Source: Thereva unica
Lineage: Eukaryota; Arthropoda; Insecta; Diptera; Therevidae
DNA: 64,000 nucleotides
Direction: 5' to 3'
Assembly (NCBI GenBank): GCA_949987705.1
Contig: OX465281.1
Location: forward strand, 188,777,112-188,841,111
The number at the start of each line of letters is the position of its first letter. Position 1 is the first letter of the stretch. Made by a program: the position numbers and the translations under genes. Positions 1 through 12,271 of the stretch are shown piece after piece. The notes below the pieces were generated by a model. It worked only from the letters and a program-made list of their open reading frames with translations, ran no database searches and was not told the origin of the DNA.

Positions 1-270
1 GTCCTCCTTTAGCATCAACTCTTTGAACAGTTCTTCATCAAGATTTCTCTGGGTCTATCCCGTGCTTATAGCATGGCATTGCTGCTCCGCGGAAGATTAT
101 GACGTGGTGGTCTCTTAACGTATACACTTCACCCAGCCGCCATTGAAGATCTCTGGCCATCGTGTATAACAGTATAACACGGAGGTAATTGACAGTCTAG
201 GTTAGATGTAACTGTGCTCCATTCAATCTAGGTCAGTTGAAAGTTGGTTTCTTGGTTCTTGTAGTGAGTA
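1..270 (-). pseudogene. R1-like LINE endonuclease remnant, cut by window edge
   Basis: On the minus strand this reads as the C-terminal part of an apurinic-type endonuclease of an R1-clade non-LTR retrotransposon. The clearest stretch is LQWRLGEVYTLRDHHVIIF (RC of about 84-140), matching the W-x-(V/L)-x-E-x-YT-x-x-DH-x-x-I signature at the end of R1-type endonucleases. After a frame change it continues NLDEELFKELMLKE (RC of about 5-47), like the linker before the RT. Stop codons and at least one frameshift show it is dead. The upper limit is uncertain. The family call rests on motif memory, not a search. Confidence 0.5.
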
Positions 271-1804
271 GCATCAGTTGTGTATTTGCAGAATCAGCAC
301 TTTTGTCATCTGCTAACGATGCTCAGAGCTCTTTCCATGATCAATAAGCGTGATATGTAGGTATTTGCAAGAATGCATGTCGTAGTCATATGCGACCACT
401 TTAGATCTTCCTTCCTGGCACAGGGAGCACTTCCAGTGTAATTGATAGCCTTTTCCTTCCGTGCACGCTATTCTTCAGTACACCCCCATATGTGTGCCGC
501 CAGGCACTTCAGCTACAGCGATTAAAATATAGATATCATCACAACAAGCTTAATGAAATTAAAAATAATCCTTAATTCGCCATTTTCTTCTTCTTATCTA
601 ACAATAACTTGCCCTAGCGTCACGAACATAACATAAAAACAACCGACAAAAACTCAACTCAAAATTAACCAATTTACGTTGCCGCCCCCCACCACCTTTC
701 GATTGTAGCGCCTTTAACTGTACACTTTTTGTGTGTGTAAACACGCGAACTTTACGTGGTCTTATTTATTAGCTCTTAGCATTTAGTATTGATTGCACGC
801 GCGAGCGAACCGGCTTCAACTTATGAAAACTCTAAATTAATCCACCTTGTAATGAATTACGAAAAAGGTCGGCTTTAAATTATTTACTTTGGTATCATTG
901 AAACGAAAGGACTAACAAGAAAATCATTAATTCAGAACGGAATTTTCTCAAGCTAGAACTTGTGAAAAATGTCGGAGGGGGTGGTGCCTTTTAAATTAAT
1001 TATGTACAAGTATATTTTATGATTTTGTGAGCTGGATAAAGAGTTGTGGATAATCCCTTAAATGGTGATCTAGCAGCGACATTAATGAAATTGATGCTAG
1101 AAGATAACTTGATTCTTTTGCTACAATATTAAAAGGTCCTTTTATGAAATCTAATTTGTCGAAAGAGCATTAAAAAATTAATTAAATATAAAACATAATT
1201 TTTTTTTAAAAGAATTGCACGAATACGTTTTTTCGGCGTGTTGAAATCCAACCGTCGTATCGAATCGATAACCAATTCCGGTTACCAATATTCGGTTACC
1301 AGTGAAGGGCTAGCAACGCTTTCTGCCATTAAGTTGTTGCTGTGAAACCTACGAAACAACCTCGGACAGGACAGAAATTCGGGAAACTTAGGACAAAGAT
1401 ATCTAGATTTACCCCATTTATGACTAGGCTGAAAAGTTGAGTCGAGGTTGACCACCACCGAATATGATATCGAGTTAAGTTCACTTTGGGTTGAAATAGA
1501 GCTCACCGGAAATCAAAATATAAACTCAAATTTTTGTGTGAAATTCTCAGAACGATTTTTTTTTATTGCTGTGCAAACAAAAACACAGAAGACAAAATTA
1601 CCGCCAGAGGCGGACTTCACGGATGGTATACAAACAAACAAAAATATTACTTCTTCAACCCAATTGCAACCGCCAAAGATACCAAGTCGCCCGAGGCGAA
1701 GTCAAGTTACACAAAGTGAATCGAAGTGCCTCTCTACATTCTCGACTTCTACCATGTAATGACCCAGCGAATAAAAACAGAGCATAAGAACTCATGCTAT
1801 AGAA
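271..1804. other. AT-rich stretch, no gene recognised
   Basis: I see no coding region or clear repeat. Short ORFs around 1282-1787 overlap each other in several frames and none resembles a known protein. Confidence 0.5.
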
Positions 1805-2217
1805 CAATTGGGCCCAGTTATGCAGAAACCAACCAACCCTCATAAACCATGATTAGAGATAAATTAGAGAAAAGAATTTAATTTTTTTTAAATCTTAAAG
1901 TTTTCAGTAAAGGTTATTGCCAGTGATGTTTCTAAAATCAAATGCATTATTTGACGTTAAATAAAGTCTGATTTTGAATTTTATTTTTTTTTTTTCAAAA
2001 TCATAGCAAGATTTGCGGGTTGTTTCAGCAAATTTAAAAATCAGACATTGATTTGGTTAATAAACGTTTTTAATGTCTTACGGAGCATTAATGTAGTAAA
2101 TATAGGTTGGTAGATTTCTGCAAATTGAAATATATGCAACAAAAGTTCATAATGTGGTTCGAGTTCAATTTCGCCCGTTTGTGGGTTGGTAGGTTTCTGC
2201 ATAACTGGGCCCAATTG
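1805..2217. mobile_element. MITE, 413 bp, TIR CAATTGGGCCCAGTTATG
   Basis: The left end CAATTGGGCCCAGTTATGC at 1805 is repeated as its reverse complement ending at 2217, and the match runs about 35 bp, including the following GCAGAAACC(A/T)ACCAACCC. No transposase ORF lies inside, so it is a non-autonomous DNA element. I could not see a convincing target-site duplication, so the superfamily is open. Confidence 0.75.
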
Positions 2218-2502
2218 ATTCATAAAGAAAAGAAATGAACTAAGAAGAGCATACACAAAGCAAAAAAAAGTCCAGTATTGGGAGGAAGAAATGAGGGAAA
2301 TTTTTACACAAAGTTAATCAGCAACTTAAAGAATTTAAGCTCAATATGACGATGTTGCAAGTATAAAAATAGGGATGTACTACTATACCAAGAACTGCAA
2401 AAACGTGCCTATCGAGTTCGAGGATGAAATGTTTGTACTCACAGCGACCATAAGAAAAATCGTGGTCTACCTGGACGTGCCCAAATTTAGTATGATAAAA
2501 TT

Positions 2503-2676
2503 TGGGGACCGCAACGTGAGCTATCGAGTAAGAGCTTGAAATTACCTTTAAAATTTAGTACTTACGGAGTAAAACAAAATATTTTGGTCTGACTGGTAAA
2601 ATCTGGCGCTGATGTCTTGGCAGACCACTTTTTCTTGTTGTTTTGGGACCGCAACTGACATATCGAGTAAGAGTTT
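2503..2676 (+). repeat. Imperfect direct repeat of about 35 bp, 138 bp apart
   Basis: GGGGACCGCAACGTGAGCTA at about 2505 and GGGACCGCAACTGACATA at about 2645 begin two related blocks, each continuing with TCGAGTAAGAG. The second block runs straight into the LINE 3' fragment that follows. It may be a local duplication or part of an older repeat. Confidence 0.4.
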
Positions 2677-2897
2677 CAACTGTGGTATAATCTTTCATAG
2701 TCAGCATTTCCGAGCTTTCACATCCAAGAGTTCAAAGGCAGGGTTCATTACCACCTTCTTCAATATCCCCGTACCTTCATACCCCTCAACCTACCCCCTA
2801 AGCTTACTGCTAGACATTGCACCATGACGTGACAAACGACATGACGGACTGGTGGTACAAAGGGTGACTTCTAAGCTTAGCACTGCCACATAAAAAA
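2676..2897 (+). mobile_element. 5'-truncated LINE 3' end (family 2)
   Basis: This aligns with the last codons and 3' UTR of the longer LINE at 24.3-27.4 kb: the CTGTGG(A/T)ATAATC block, the AACATCCAAGAGTTCAAA-like region, the C-rich stop region, then the shared 3' UTR (AAGCTTACTGCTAGACATTG ... CTAAGCTTAGCACTGCC) and a short A run. Only about 220 bp is present, a typical dead-on-arrival insertion from 5' truncation. The two 3' UTR arms CTAAGCTTA and TAAGCTTAG pair perfectly in this copy. Confidence 0.85.
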
Positions 2898-5206
2898 CCA
2901 CGTTTAATTTCTACGTAAACCTTAATAACTCCTATACCTCCTGCTTGGTCTTTTTAATCTGTACTGTAATCTGGGTTTTACCCGGACACTTTTAAAAATA
3001 CCGCTCGGACGGTCCCCGAATGTCCTCCGAACTGGGATAAATCCGGGAAACCCGGACGGATGGCAGCCCTACCTAGGAAGCACTAAAAGGCCAAGCGACC
3101 CCACCCGCATTCTCTTATGTTCTCGTCACAGTCGCGCGATAACGAGGAGTAGGATCTAGTTATTTAGCGCAACTTTGTTTGACTAAATGTGTCTAGGTTA
3201 CAAACCTTTAAGCTGAACCGGTTTAAGTGGTCTGGTCTGGAAACCAGATGGTTTCCAGATGGAAACTGGCACGGTACTTCTTGGACCTAATACACTTCAC
3301 TGAACGGAAAAAAGGAAAAAGGAAAATGCTTGTCGCCTCTACATTATAGAAGGCTTGGTTACAGCAGCAACTTTTTAAATCTCCAAATTATCCACATTTA
3401 TTCTACACAAAAAAAACTTGCTTTAGGCAAAATCACAAAAAAGATATTGTGGCTTGCTTTCAACTTTTTCAAAAACACCTCACTCTGCCCCATGCAAATG
3501 CGCCTTTACTAAACGTCATAAACTGAAAACGCAGTGATTAATGGGTTTATAAACCCTGAAAAAATCTCATTTCTCGCACTACCATAAAATCAGATACCTT
3601 GAACAGGAGCCAAGCCAGCTGTAGTCTGAAGTGGTGTGGTATGCTCCACGTTCTTTGTTTTTATTTTCGTTCATACATCAATTATGCCCCAGCGAAAAAA
3701 ACACCGCCGTGTAAACTTGTTCTCACTCACTAGGGACGCGTTTACCTGTCTATAAAGCCAGCCTGTGAAAGGGTTAACGCAAGGACGGCGGTGGAGCAGC
3801 AAGGGGTGCCAGAATGAGACATTCTTAACATTTTCCCCCGGGGTTCAACTTTCTTGCATGCGGGCGGGCGAGTGTGTGCAGCCTGCAAGGGATTTCGTAT
3901 GTATTCGCAAGCTTACATGACTTCGGACGCGTCAGCTGTATACAGCGCGTCGTTATATCACAGATTAAGGCGAACCGATTACAAAAGTATTCTAAAGAAG
4001 ATATTAAAAACATGAAAACATTACGTCCAGCACGGATGAAATAAGAGTTGCTGGATTGCTGGAAACGCACACGGTATTATATCACATTCGGCGAAGTCAC
4101 GCCGTTTCGGTCGGCGGTGGTTAATTGGAAATTATTTATGATTCCGAATATTATTAAAAATAAAAAAATGAAATTCACGTGAATTCATCGATAAAAAATT
4201 CTGAGGAGATAAAGTAGGCTCAGTTCGTGGCACAGCCTGCCAATTCCGAGGAACACCAAACACGCTGCACTGGCCATGGCGCACCATTAAGAAGAAGAAG
4301 AAACAAAACTGGCCAATCTGCCTCAGTGTCGCCCACCCAGCGCACTAGCATCACGCCCTGCTGTCAACAGATGGTGTCCTTCGGAATGTGTAGCCATGAG
4401 GAAAAAGTTTTGGGGCCACAAAATCTGTGTATGGAAATCTGTCTTCTCGGAAATGATTCATCTCGGCTTCAACGTAGCTTTGGTAATTCCACAGAGATAC
4501 AGCAGACGTTGAACTATGTTCGGGAGCTTGGGTTGGCCACTCGAGCCCCGCTGTCAGGTACGTATATGCCTCATTTTAACACCAATGCATGGGAATTGCC
4601 TCATGAATTCTTGTTGGCGTGTGCTTTGTACGAATTGGCGTCATTTCTTCCTGGTAAAATGTGGGTAGGATTAGTGTAACTTTTTTGCATTGTCATATTG
4701 ATGTCGTTTTGTTTGCAAAATATACATACATACATGCTAATGTGGATAATGAGACAAAGAAACATTCAAAATCGTGCAGAACTTGTTTTGAAGTCTTAAA
4801 GTGACAAATTATTGTTAAGGTAAAACTTTGAGGTGACAATCGTTTCTTGTTATAGATATAGGAAATGGAAAAGGTTCAGCTCAAAATTCCAATCGACCTT
4901 TTGAATTCACAGCAAAACCAAGGCCAACTAATTAGCAACTCTATTTGGCTGTAAATCTTCTTTATCAGACGCTGTTAGCGGCCTTTCATAGGCGTAGCTA
5001 AGGTAAGTAATTTTTGGGGGTGAAACCCCCCATTGACCAGAAAAATTAAGACCCATGTAAGGGATCATCCATTAATTATGTGAGGCGTTTAGGGAGAGGG
5101 GGTCGAGCCGAATCTCACCCAATCTCCGTGGGAGAGGGGGTCTTAGGAAAAACCACGTAATTTTTTTTTCAAGAAACAGTGTAAAATTTCGAGGAAACTG
5201 GGTTAA
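2898..5206. other. No gene recognised; (AAG)n-tailed LINE scrap near 4.3 kb
   Basis: There is no supported gene. At about 4230-4303 a sequence ends in GCGCACCATTAAGAAGAAG, like the (AAG)n tails of LINE 3' ends elsewhere in the window. An open frame at 4227-4679 runs through that tail and has no known domain. Around 4987-5035, GGCGTAGCTAAGG followed by a G run and CCCCCC looks like the end of a hAT-like element with G/C-rich subterminal runs. Confidence 0.4.
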
Positions 5207-5770
5207 AGACGCCCATTCACTTACAGCCCGCCGGCAGTAAATGGCCTTTCAGACCAGATCGGACGGCATGGCCCGAAAAAGGCCACAAATTACTCAATCT
5301 GACTGAGGGATGCGACTTCAGGTACCCGCCTGACAGGCCGAGGTATGCAGGTGTTGTTATAATTCTGTCCAGACAAACGAGCGAAAACGCCAGCTTAGCA
5401 TTGCAGGTTGTTAATTCAACTGGCAAAATTTTCATGGCCTCCACGAAAACTTCAAAACGGCTCCAGACTCACGCCGTGAACACCTGCGAACAAAGGCGAA
5501 CGTTTTCGCACCAACCTGGCGTCTTGTTTTCCGTGTGGAGTGGAAACGGCGTGAAATTTTGCCGTAAATCCACGGCTTGAGTGTGAATAGAAGCTCAGAT
5601 CTTCAGGCACGAACTGACGATAAAGACTTTTGTCAGTTTTTTTTGGACTGCATGCCACATACTGTTGGCGGCCGGTGTGTGTATGTGTGTGTGATGATAC
5701 TTGGCCTCTAGGTGAAAACGAAAACATTCAGACCACGGCCTGCCGGAGACCTGTGTGTGAATGGGGGCCG
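5207..5770. mobile_element. MITE, 564 bp, TAA target duplication (PIF/Harbinger-like)
   Basis: The ends are inverted: CGCCCATTCAC near 5210 and GTGAATGGGGGCCG ending at 5770, and inverted similarity extends inward (GCCGGCAG versus CTGCCGG). TAA lies just outside both ends (5204-5206 and 5771-5773), the 3-bp duplication typical of PIF/Harbinger elements. The interior includes a GT microsatellite at about 5678-5691. The minus-strand ORFs inside it match no transposase. Confidence 0.65.
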
Positions 5771-5918
5771 TAAAATATAGTTAAATCCTACACAAAAATT
5801 TGTACGCGGCTATGCGAACTCCAGTACCTAAGTAGCATAGTAGCCCCTCGATTGTTTAGCCGCCATCGGCCAGCCAAACACGCAACTCGGCGAATGCTGC
5901 AGCGTACGAGGCAAGTAA

Positions 5919-6111
5919 GGCTGCCTTCACACTAAATAAAGCAAAACGTGTTTTTTCGCTTTAGCGCACCATAATGTGAAAGATAAATAAAAATGAGTGC
6001 TGTTATTCACACTGAATAACACAAAACCAAAAGCAGGCTACTCACAATGCTTGAGTATTTTTTCGTTTTTTGCTTATAAAACGTTTTGCTTTATTCAGTG
6101 TGAAGGCAGCC
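5919..6111. mobile_element. MITE, 193 bp, 30-bp TIR, TAA target duplication
   Basis: The left end GGCTGCCTTCACACTAAAT at 5919 is mirrored by ATTCAGTGTGAAGGCAGCC ending at 6111. The pairing continues through the AAAGCAAAACG block, giving about 30 bp of terminal inverted repeat. TAA flanks both sides (5916-5918 and 6112-6114). With no coding capacity and a PIF/Harbinger-type duplication, it is a Tourist-like non-autonomous element. Confidence 0.85.
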
Positions 6112-7949
6112 TAACACTGACTAGTCCAGGAGAGATAAAGAAAAAGTATTTAAAAGTTGAAATAAATCTACCCTGCGATTTCTTGACGCTATAATTAAGA
6201 GAAAAATTGTAGGAATTTAATGAATGTGTTTAGGATAAAATTGTTCCAGGGCAACAGGTGGTAAAAAGCTAATAATAGTAGCGAAAACACGTTTTTTTAT
6301 CGTTTTGGGTACGAAAAAAATGTTGTCTCAAAAATGTAAAAACACCTGTTTCACAAAACAAGGTTGAACAAGGCTCACAATGGTCCTAGAAATTTTTTGA
6401 TTGGCATTTTGGCTCGCAAAGGGTTGCTCTACAACCCCATTTTCATGAAATGTATGTAAAGTTTGATTTAACACCAAGTAACCCAATTTCACAGTCTACC
6501 GGCCCAGATTTCACTACGGTTAAGGTGACGTACATGGATTTTATACGCGAGGGCCGTTCCTGCCGTTCTATATTCTAAGGAAAGGCCCGAATTGCTGTCG
6601 GTAATAAAAAATAGCATAACAGGGCATTAGAGCAAGTGTTTCTTACCAAAGTTGCTTCCACGGAGTATCGCCAGCCACGCCAGCCTTTCTTGAGTTGGTT
6701 ACCTCTGGGTTTCTGCTTCCTTGATGAACGAAGCGGATATGATCGTGGTTGTTCGCCAGGTGCTGGCGGTCGATGAGGGGACATTGCAAGTTTGGCTTTG
6801 GGCACTTTGGGACATGGGATTTTCCTGATCCTAAGCTATGCCTGACTTGCCGCCAATATGGCCACACTTTCTGCCATTTGATCGGACTTCTTTTCTGAAG
6901 GGTTTTCAGTAGGATTCTCAAACCGTATGCCCGAAGCCTTCACCTTTTCGCCAAGTTATTGTGGAGGAAATCCAGAGGGTCTTATTATCTTCTTATTAAG
7001 TAAAACGGCATTCTTCTCTTCCTCGAGAGCGATGCAGAGCCCAGCCCATCTTCTACACGGGAATACGTAGCTTCCAGAATTCTGCACCGTGGTTCGTGGG
7101 CTCAGTCTGCCCTCCTTGAAGAGGTATCCCGAAAATTTCCCTTCATTGGAGCCACATTCGGCACCCTACTCCATGGGTTAAGAAATACCCAACTGGCCTT
7201 GCAGGTCGTCCTCTTAGGAGATATGAAAGCCCAAGAAGTGTTTGGAACTTTGAGAGGTGGTAAGGTTTTTGAAAAAAAAAAGGCACCATCAAAATTTTAT
7301 TTTTTGTTCAAAATTGTTTTGCACTTTCATCGCCCTTAGCACCTGGCACCTAGAGCGACCGCTCCATTCGCTCTCCCCAAAGGCCGGCGCTGTATTAATG
7401 CTGCCATCTATGAAAGTTAATTGAGCAATAGGACATTTGTTCTACGAATCTATGGTTAATTCAAAAACTCATCATTCAACTACAGACTTAAATTTGAATT
7501 TTCGGTTCAAGATGTAGACATGAAGAACGCAAATAATTTATTAACAGCAGCTAGTATTAATCTGGGAATAGCTGCTACTGTCGCTCTGAAGCAGAGATGC
7601 ATTTGGGCGTATTTGAGTCGTTCTTATATTAAAACAACAAGAGTGAAGGACAGAGTATTCGGCGACGAATCCAATTTTGTCAAAAAAAGTATAATCGCAA
7701 AAATTGTCAGATGACCCTTTTTTCACTAACCCCTTCAATTTAAATTTCTAAATACCTCGCTTTCAAAAAACGATATAAATACCCATTATAAATTGGTCGA
7801 ACATATAGGTACATATAATATTATAGTATTATGTTCTATCACAATTGTTTTGTTAGGTCAGGGAATTTTTTCGATTAGTCAGGGAAAAGTCAAGGGAAAG
7901 TCAGGGAATTTAAAATCATCAATGGAATTGCCACCCTGAAATGAGTATA
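6112..7949. other. No confident gene; possible LINE gag scrap at 6575-6930 (-)
   Basis: On the minus strand near 6740-6880 a reading with RQVRHSLGSGKSHVPKCP and later QHLANNHDHIRF faintly recalls the CCHC zinc knuckles and NCGG-x-H-x-AN motif of jockey-type ORF1 proteins. Key cysteines are missing and frames are broken, so I give it low weight. The rest of the stretch shows nothing I can name. Confidence 0.3.
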
Positions 7950-8240
7950 ATTACACGGCCTAACATTTTTCCTCTTAACAAACCGGTTTGTGTAAGAACT
8001 ACGCAATAAACTGACTGTTCTGCATTTTTGTCGTGTAACGATTCTACTGCCTATGTAGCTGTGTACAAAGCAACAACAAGTCTCATGGTTTTCGCAGCCC
8101 CCGAGAATGAAGTTATGCTTGTGCTCGATGCATAATGGAATTTTTTTGGGATGCCCAAATGAAGAACTTCCCTGCGTCGCCTTGCCTGTATAAAACCGGT
8201 TTATTGGAAGTGTTGATGAAGGAATAATAGGCCGTGTAAT
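7950..8240. mobile_element. MITE, 291 bp, TIR ATTACACGGCCTA
   Basis: ATTACACGGCCTA at 7950 is repeated in reverse complement as TAGGCCGTGTAAT ending at 8240, with weaker matching inward. No transposase is encoded. I do not see a clear target-site duplication, so the superfamily is unknown. Confidence 0.65.
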
Positions 8241-8868
8241 TTGGCTCAATGTCTACGGATCGCGCCAAACCTCGTCTTGTGTGGGAAAACTCGTATAAAC
8301 TCGTTGTCTACAGCTATAGAATTTATGTACAATCATTCACATGGAATTCTGTTTGCCAGGGGCGGTCTAAATATTCCAAGTGCTCCTGATAATCCAAAAC
8401 GTTGCCTTATCAGTTTTTCATAATGGCCCTAGTAGGCAAACCTTATTTCAAATGAAATGATCAATATCTGCCGTACGTATTCGGAAAGCTTTTTGAAAAT
8501 CTTTAAAAAAATACCCTAATACCCCGGGGTCACCGGACGAGCTGCGTAAGCTCGAGCAAATTCGCGAATTGAACTTCAAAATAACCTCAGTTTACATACA
8601 ATTTCCACATATTCTTCTGAGGATAAATAAACCCAAAACCCAACTGATCTCACTCAAAAGAGAGTAATCAACTGGAATAGTGGAATGCTGTTCCAGTGGG
8701 TTTTTGCATTGACTGGACTTTAGTCGGTGAAGCCACTTGTGTGGATTGAACTGGACATTACTGAACTGAGGTCGGTGAAGCCGGGGCATTAAGATTTTGT
8801 TTAACTCATACACAGCTTAATTGTTGTTGTGCCATTGTTTCATATATCAGGCAATCCTGTTGGTGACC

Positions 8869-8962
8869 GTCAAGGGTATCACTTAGCACACTTAATATAC
8901 CGGTTCTGGTTCGATAACAGAGGTTAAGCAGCATTGGACGTAATTAGTGCTCAGTTGGGAAA
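8869..8962 (+). pseudogene. 5S rRNA-like sequence (pseudogene or 5S-derived SINE head)
   Basis: About 75 nt from 8886 resembles eukaryotic 5S rRNA. It shows the TATACCGGTTCT-x-GTTCGAT block, then GAGGTTAAGCAGCAT at the internal box A position, then TTAGTGCTCAGTTGGG at the box C position. Scattered substitutions and loss of similarity after about 8962 show it is not a working 5S gene. It could be a retroposed pseudogene or the head of a 5S-derived SINE. No second copy is in the window. Confidence 0.6.
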
Positions 8963-10117
8963 TATAAAGTTTACTCTCATATCCACGCCGAAATTCTCAA
9001 ATTTTTCGGTCTTCCTTTTCTGCTCGGAATCGACGAGCAATGATTTGCAAATGGAGCATTCCTTATGACGAAGTGCGAGTGAGGCAAGGCGTTAAATTCT
9101 ACACCGGATCCACATCTCCGGGTGGTCGGGCTAGGCTAATAGGGGCCCTATCTGTACCCCCTGCCAAAATGCTAGTCGGGCATAACCCCATAACCAAGAA
9201 TTTAAAACTCAACAGAAAGCTTGTAATTCAATTGACCGATTGTTACATTTTAACCGTGAGTTGTTCGCGTGCTCTCCACCCACAATGATTATGTTCTGCC
9301 GCCCCTGCTGGCAGCTGGTACTTTTGAAGCCGGGCCAGGCGTCATAATGGAGCGCTCGAATGTCCATTTATGGGCCTGTAAGCAAAAGGAATCAGGACAA
9401 TAAGATTGTCGTGGAGGCAGGAAAATGTCTTTTGCAGTGGAGCAATCACATGTTGCTTGCTTTTTAAAAAAAGAGAAGAATGTGGATTCGCCGTTACCTA
9501 AATAGTTACTTGTTCAGAAATTTCACGAACGATGACTTTGAATATTTCATCCACAAGCATAAGCCTTAACAGCGGTGAGATGGCTCCTTCCAGGGGTTTG
9601 CAGAGTCCCCTGTATTTCCACTCTTCTCTTATCTAAGCTGTTGTTGAATGTCATAGCTCGAAGATTGCGGAGGATCCACTAACTTAAACCAGTCTAGATC
9701 CCTAATCTCCCCCAACTCTGCACGTATGCTGTGGGAATGCCGATGCTGTGGGTTCATGCATACCGAGCCCAATCAAAGTACAGTGCTACACCGCCCACAG
9801 CTATGGCATCTTTAGAGCATTCTACATACTCCCAGTCGAAAAAAAAATTCGAAGTAATTTTTCAATAGCCAGCAATGTTTAAATATTTTCGCTCTATAAG
9901 CGATATCAAAATCAAAATGCCGGCCAGTAGTTGCAAAATGGCCAGTATCGTCGGGCTATATGGATATATTGCCGGCAAGTTTGAACATATTGATGGATAT
10001 AATGCTGAATTTTGAGCCAGCATTGTCAGCTACACATTGCCGAAAAATATTTCCCGTTTACAGGCACAAGGACTTTTACACTACTATGTTTTTTAATTTA
10101 AATGCGCCTTGTTGTTT
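8963..10117. other. No gene or repeat recognised
   Basis: An 82-codon ORF at 9040-9288 has no recognisable domain. I see nothing else that can be supported. Confidence 0.45.
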
Positions 10118-10525
10118 GGCTGACGGCCGGTTTCACAGTCATACTTAAGTTTTCCTTAAACTTAAGTAAATTTTTTCACTTTAGTGAAACTTAAGTCAAA
10201 TCCGGTTTCACAGTGCAATTTCTTCTTCTTCTTACTATTATATTTGTTTCTTACGGCCGCACTTCAATATTGTAAATTATGTACTTACAATAGCCGAACT
10301 TTACATGTAAAATTTCCTTTTAATCGCGTTTTCCTTGAAATGTACTGAAATCAACTGACGTGTGAATTTTCTATGCATTCTGTTTAAGAAAAACTTAAGT
10401 CTAGAGAAACTGCCACTTAAGTTACACTTAAGTAAATTTTAACTGGCAACTGTGAAACCGCCATCCATACTTAAGTGTAACTTAAGTTAATTTTTATACT
10501 TAAGTTCCCACTGTGAAATCAGCCC
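10118..10525. mobile_element. MITE about 408 bp with many ACTTAAGT motifs
   Basis: The ends are inverted: GGCTGA followed (after a 7-bp insertion) by TTTCACAGT at the left, and ACTGTGAAATCAGCC at the right. A second inner pair (GGTTTCACAG and CTGTGAAACC) is also present. The palindrome ACTTAAGT or close variants occurs about nine times, all in the terminal thirds, like subterminal transposase-binding repeats. There is no coding capacity and no clear target-site duplication. Confidence 0.65.
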
Positions 10526-11977
10526 TAAATAAACAAAATAAATCTAAAAACATATTTCAAATAACTTTGGCATGTGCTTATTTCAGATACTAATCCACAC
10601 AACAATAAATAATTATTCCTGTAAGCTAACGTAGACCGCCTAAAAATTCACGGATTGATGAAAGAAAGGTTTCACTAAAAAAATTAATTGAAGCACCTAC
10701 TCAAGAATATTCTTTTTTTACATAAATCAGAGAAACCAGTCAATCCCACAAATGCCTTACTCAAACCCTCAAATGATGCCTGTTTATAGGTTAATTAATA
10801 ACAAGGAAAGTGTGCTCTTACCCAAATATTTACAATCATTGATTTTGTAACGTAAATAAAGCACCTGTCAGCGGCGCTCGCACGTCAAATAAATCATTTA
10901 TGGCCTATTTGTTCTTATCTAAACGGAATTTCCCACATTAAAAAGTAACGTCGCGATAACGTGCGGCGGTGCATCAGCACGTCCACAGCCTGAGAATAAA
11001 ATATCGGCGGGCAATAAACTGAATTGGGACGATGATAGTGCATTTTTAAAACTTATATCATCGCCATGGCTCCTTCAGAATTATGCCAAATGCAATAAAT
11101 CCGCCACAATTTGGCCGCTCTGGCACACGCCAGCGCAGCGGAGCGCGTTACATAAAAGTTAACGATTTGACACAAATTTTGCGGTGCATAAGAATTGTGT
11201 GCTGCTCGTGTGAGAGATTGTGCATAATTTTAACATATGTATGTTGCACAAATCAAAAGCCGACGAGGTATTGTCAGCGGGTTATGGACTATTTGCCAAC
11301 GGCAACACGATGACTTTTCCCCAGAAATGGCAATTTGATCTGTTATGCAGCAATGCTTTGGTGAAAGTTTTGTCATTCTATTTTGGTTTACGATATTTTG
11401 TGTAAAAGTGTAGTCAAAACAATCTTTGGACCGTTTTCTGTGATTTGCAAGATTGTAACTTCTTCTTATATATTACTTCTTGTATGAAAAAGACAATCGT
11501 GGAATAATTTCCTCCCGAGCAGAGAAAACACATAGATAACATAGGTGGTCAGTCAGAAAATGATATTCATGGACCAGTCTACATAGTCCAACACTTTCGT
11601 GATGCGACATAGCAAAAGGCGGAGGACTAATGAAAGTCATGGAAGCCGGTCAGATTAAGGCGCCTGAGTATCTACGATTTCGCTACGAGACATGGTCCTT
11701 CGTACTTCCTCCGCTTGTCCTACCTAAACCGCGTTTTTTAGTAGTTCTTTGATCGAGTTCATTGAGAAAACGACAAAAGAAATTTTATGAAGCGCCATCT
11801 TCAGTGCCTAAAAATTTCAAAATTAAACGGAAGTTAAGTGTCAGTTCTGTTGACAACTGTTACTGTCACTTCCCTGTTGTTTTTATTTTTAAATGAAGTT
11901 TCACCTACAGCCTAAAAGTGTGCAATATTTCGAAAAGAAAGGGAAATATTGAAACTTCCCAAAACCTCGATAGGGAT
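10526..11977. other. No gene recognised
   Basis: Short overlapping ORFs at 11083-11405 match nothing I know. The sequence is AT-rich without a visible element structure. Confidence 0.4.
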
Positions 11978-12271
11978 TAGAGATGCGTCGAATATGGGTT
12001 CGACCGAATACAAATATTCGGCAGAATATTCGGTAAAAAATATATCGAACCGAACATTCGGCCGAATTATTCGGTTCATTTTTGCGTAGTAAACAGGTTC
12101 ATATAAGTAGGTCGGCGAAGCGCTCTACGAGTAGCAGCGTTCGCCCACCCCTCCAGCACTTCGCGCTAGCTCAGCTCGATCACTCAATGCGCCGCTCTTT
12201 CTTTTATTGCAATTTCTCGCGTGATAGAGTTATCGCCGAAAAGAAGGGACTAGAGCGAGAATGTGGGGAAA
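11978..12271. mobile_element. Lone end of a hAT-type element
   Basis: Starting with TAGAGATGCGTCGAATATG, this matches the reverse complement of the right end of the complete hAT at 48.7-49.7 kb for nearly 300 bp. Shared blocks include the repeated ATTCGGC motifs, GTAAACAGGTTCATAT, AGTAGCAGCGTTCGCCCACC and GCGTGATAG-x-GTTATCGCC. The opposite end is not found nearby, so this is a truncated copy or a relative that diverges inside. Confidence 0.7.

Noticed and set aside
4227..4679. 150-codon plus-strand ORF
   Set aside because: No recognisable domain, and it starts in a LINE-like 3' end and crosses an (AAG)n tail.
6575..6930. LINE ORF1 (gag) zinc knuckles as a firm call
   Set aside because: Only faint similarity. 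The required Cys/His spacing is not intact in any frame.
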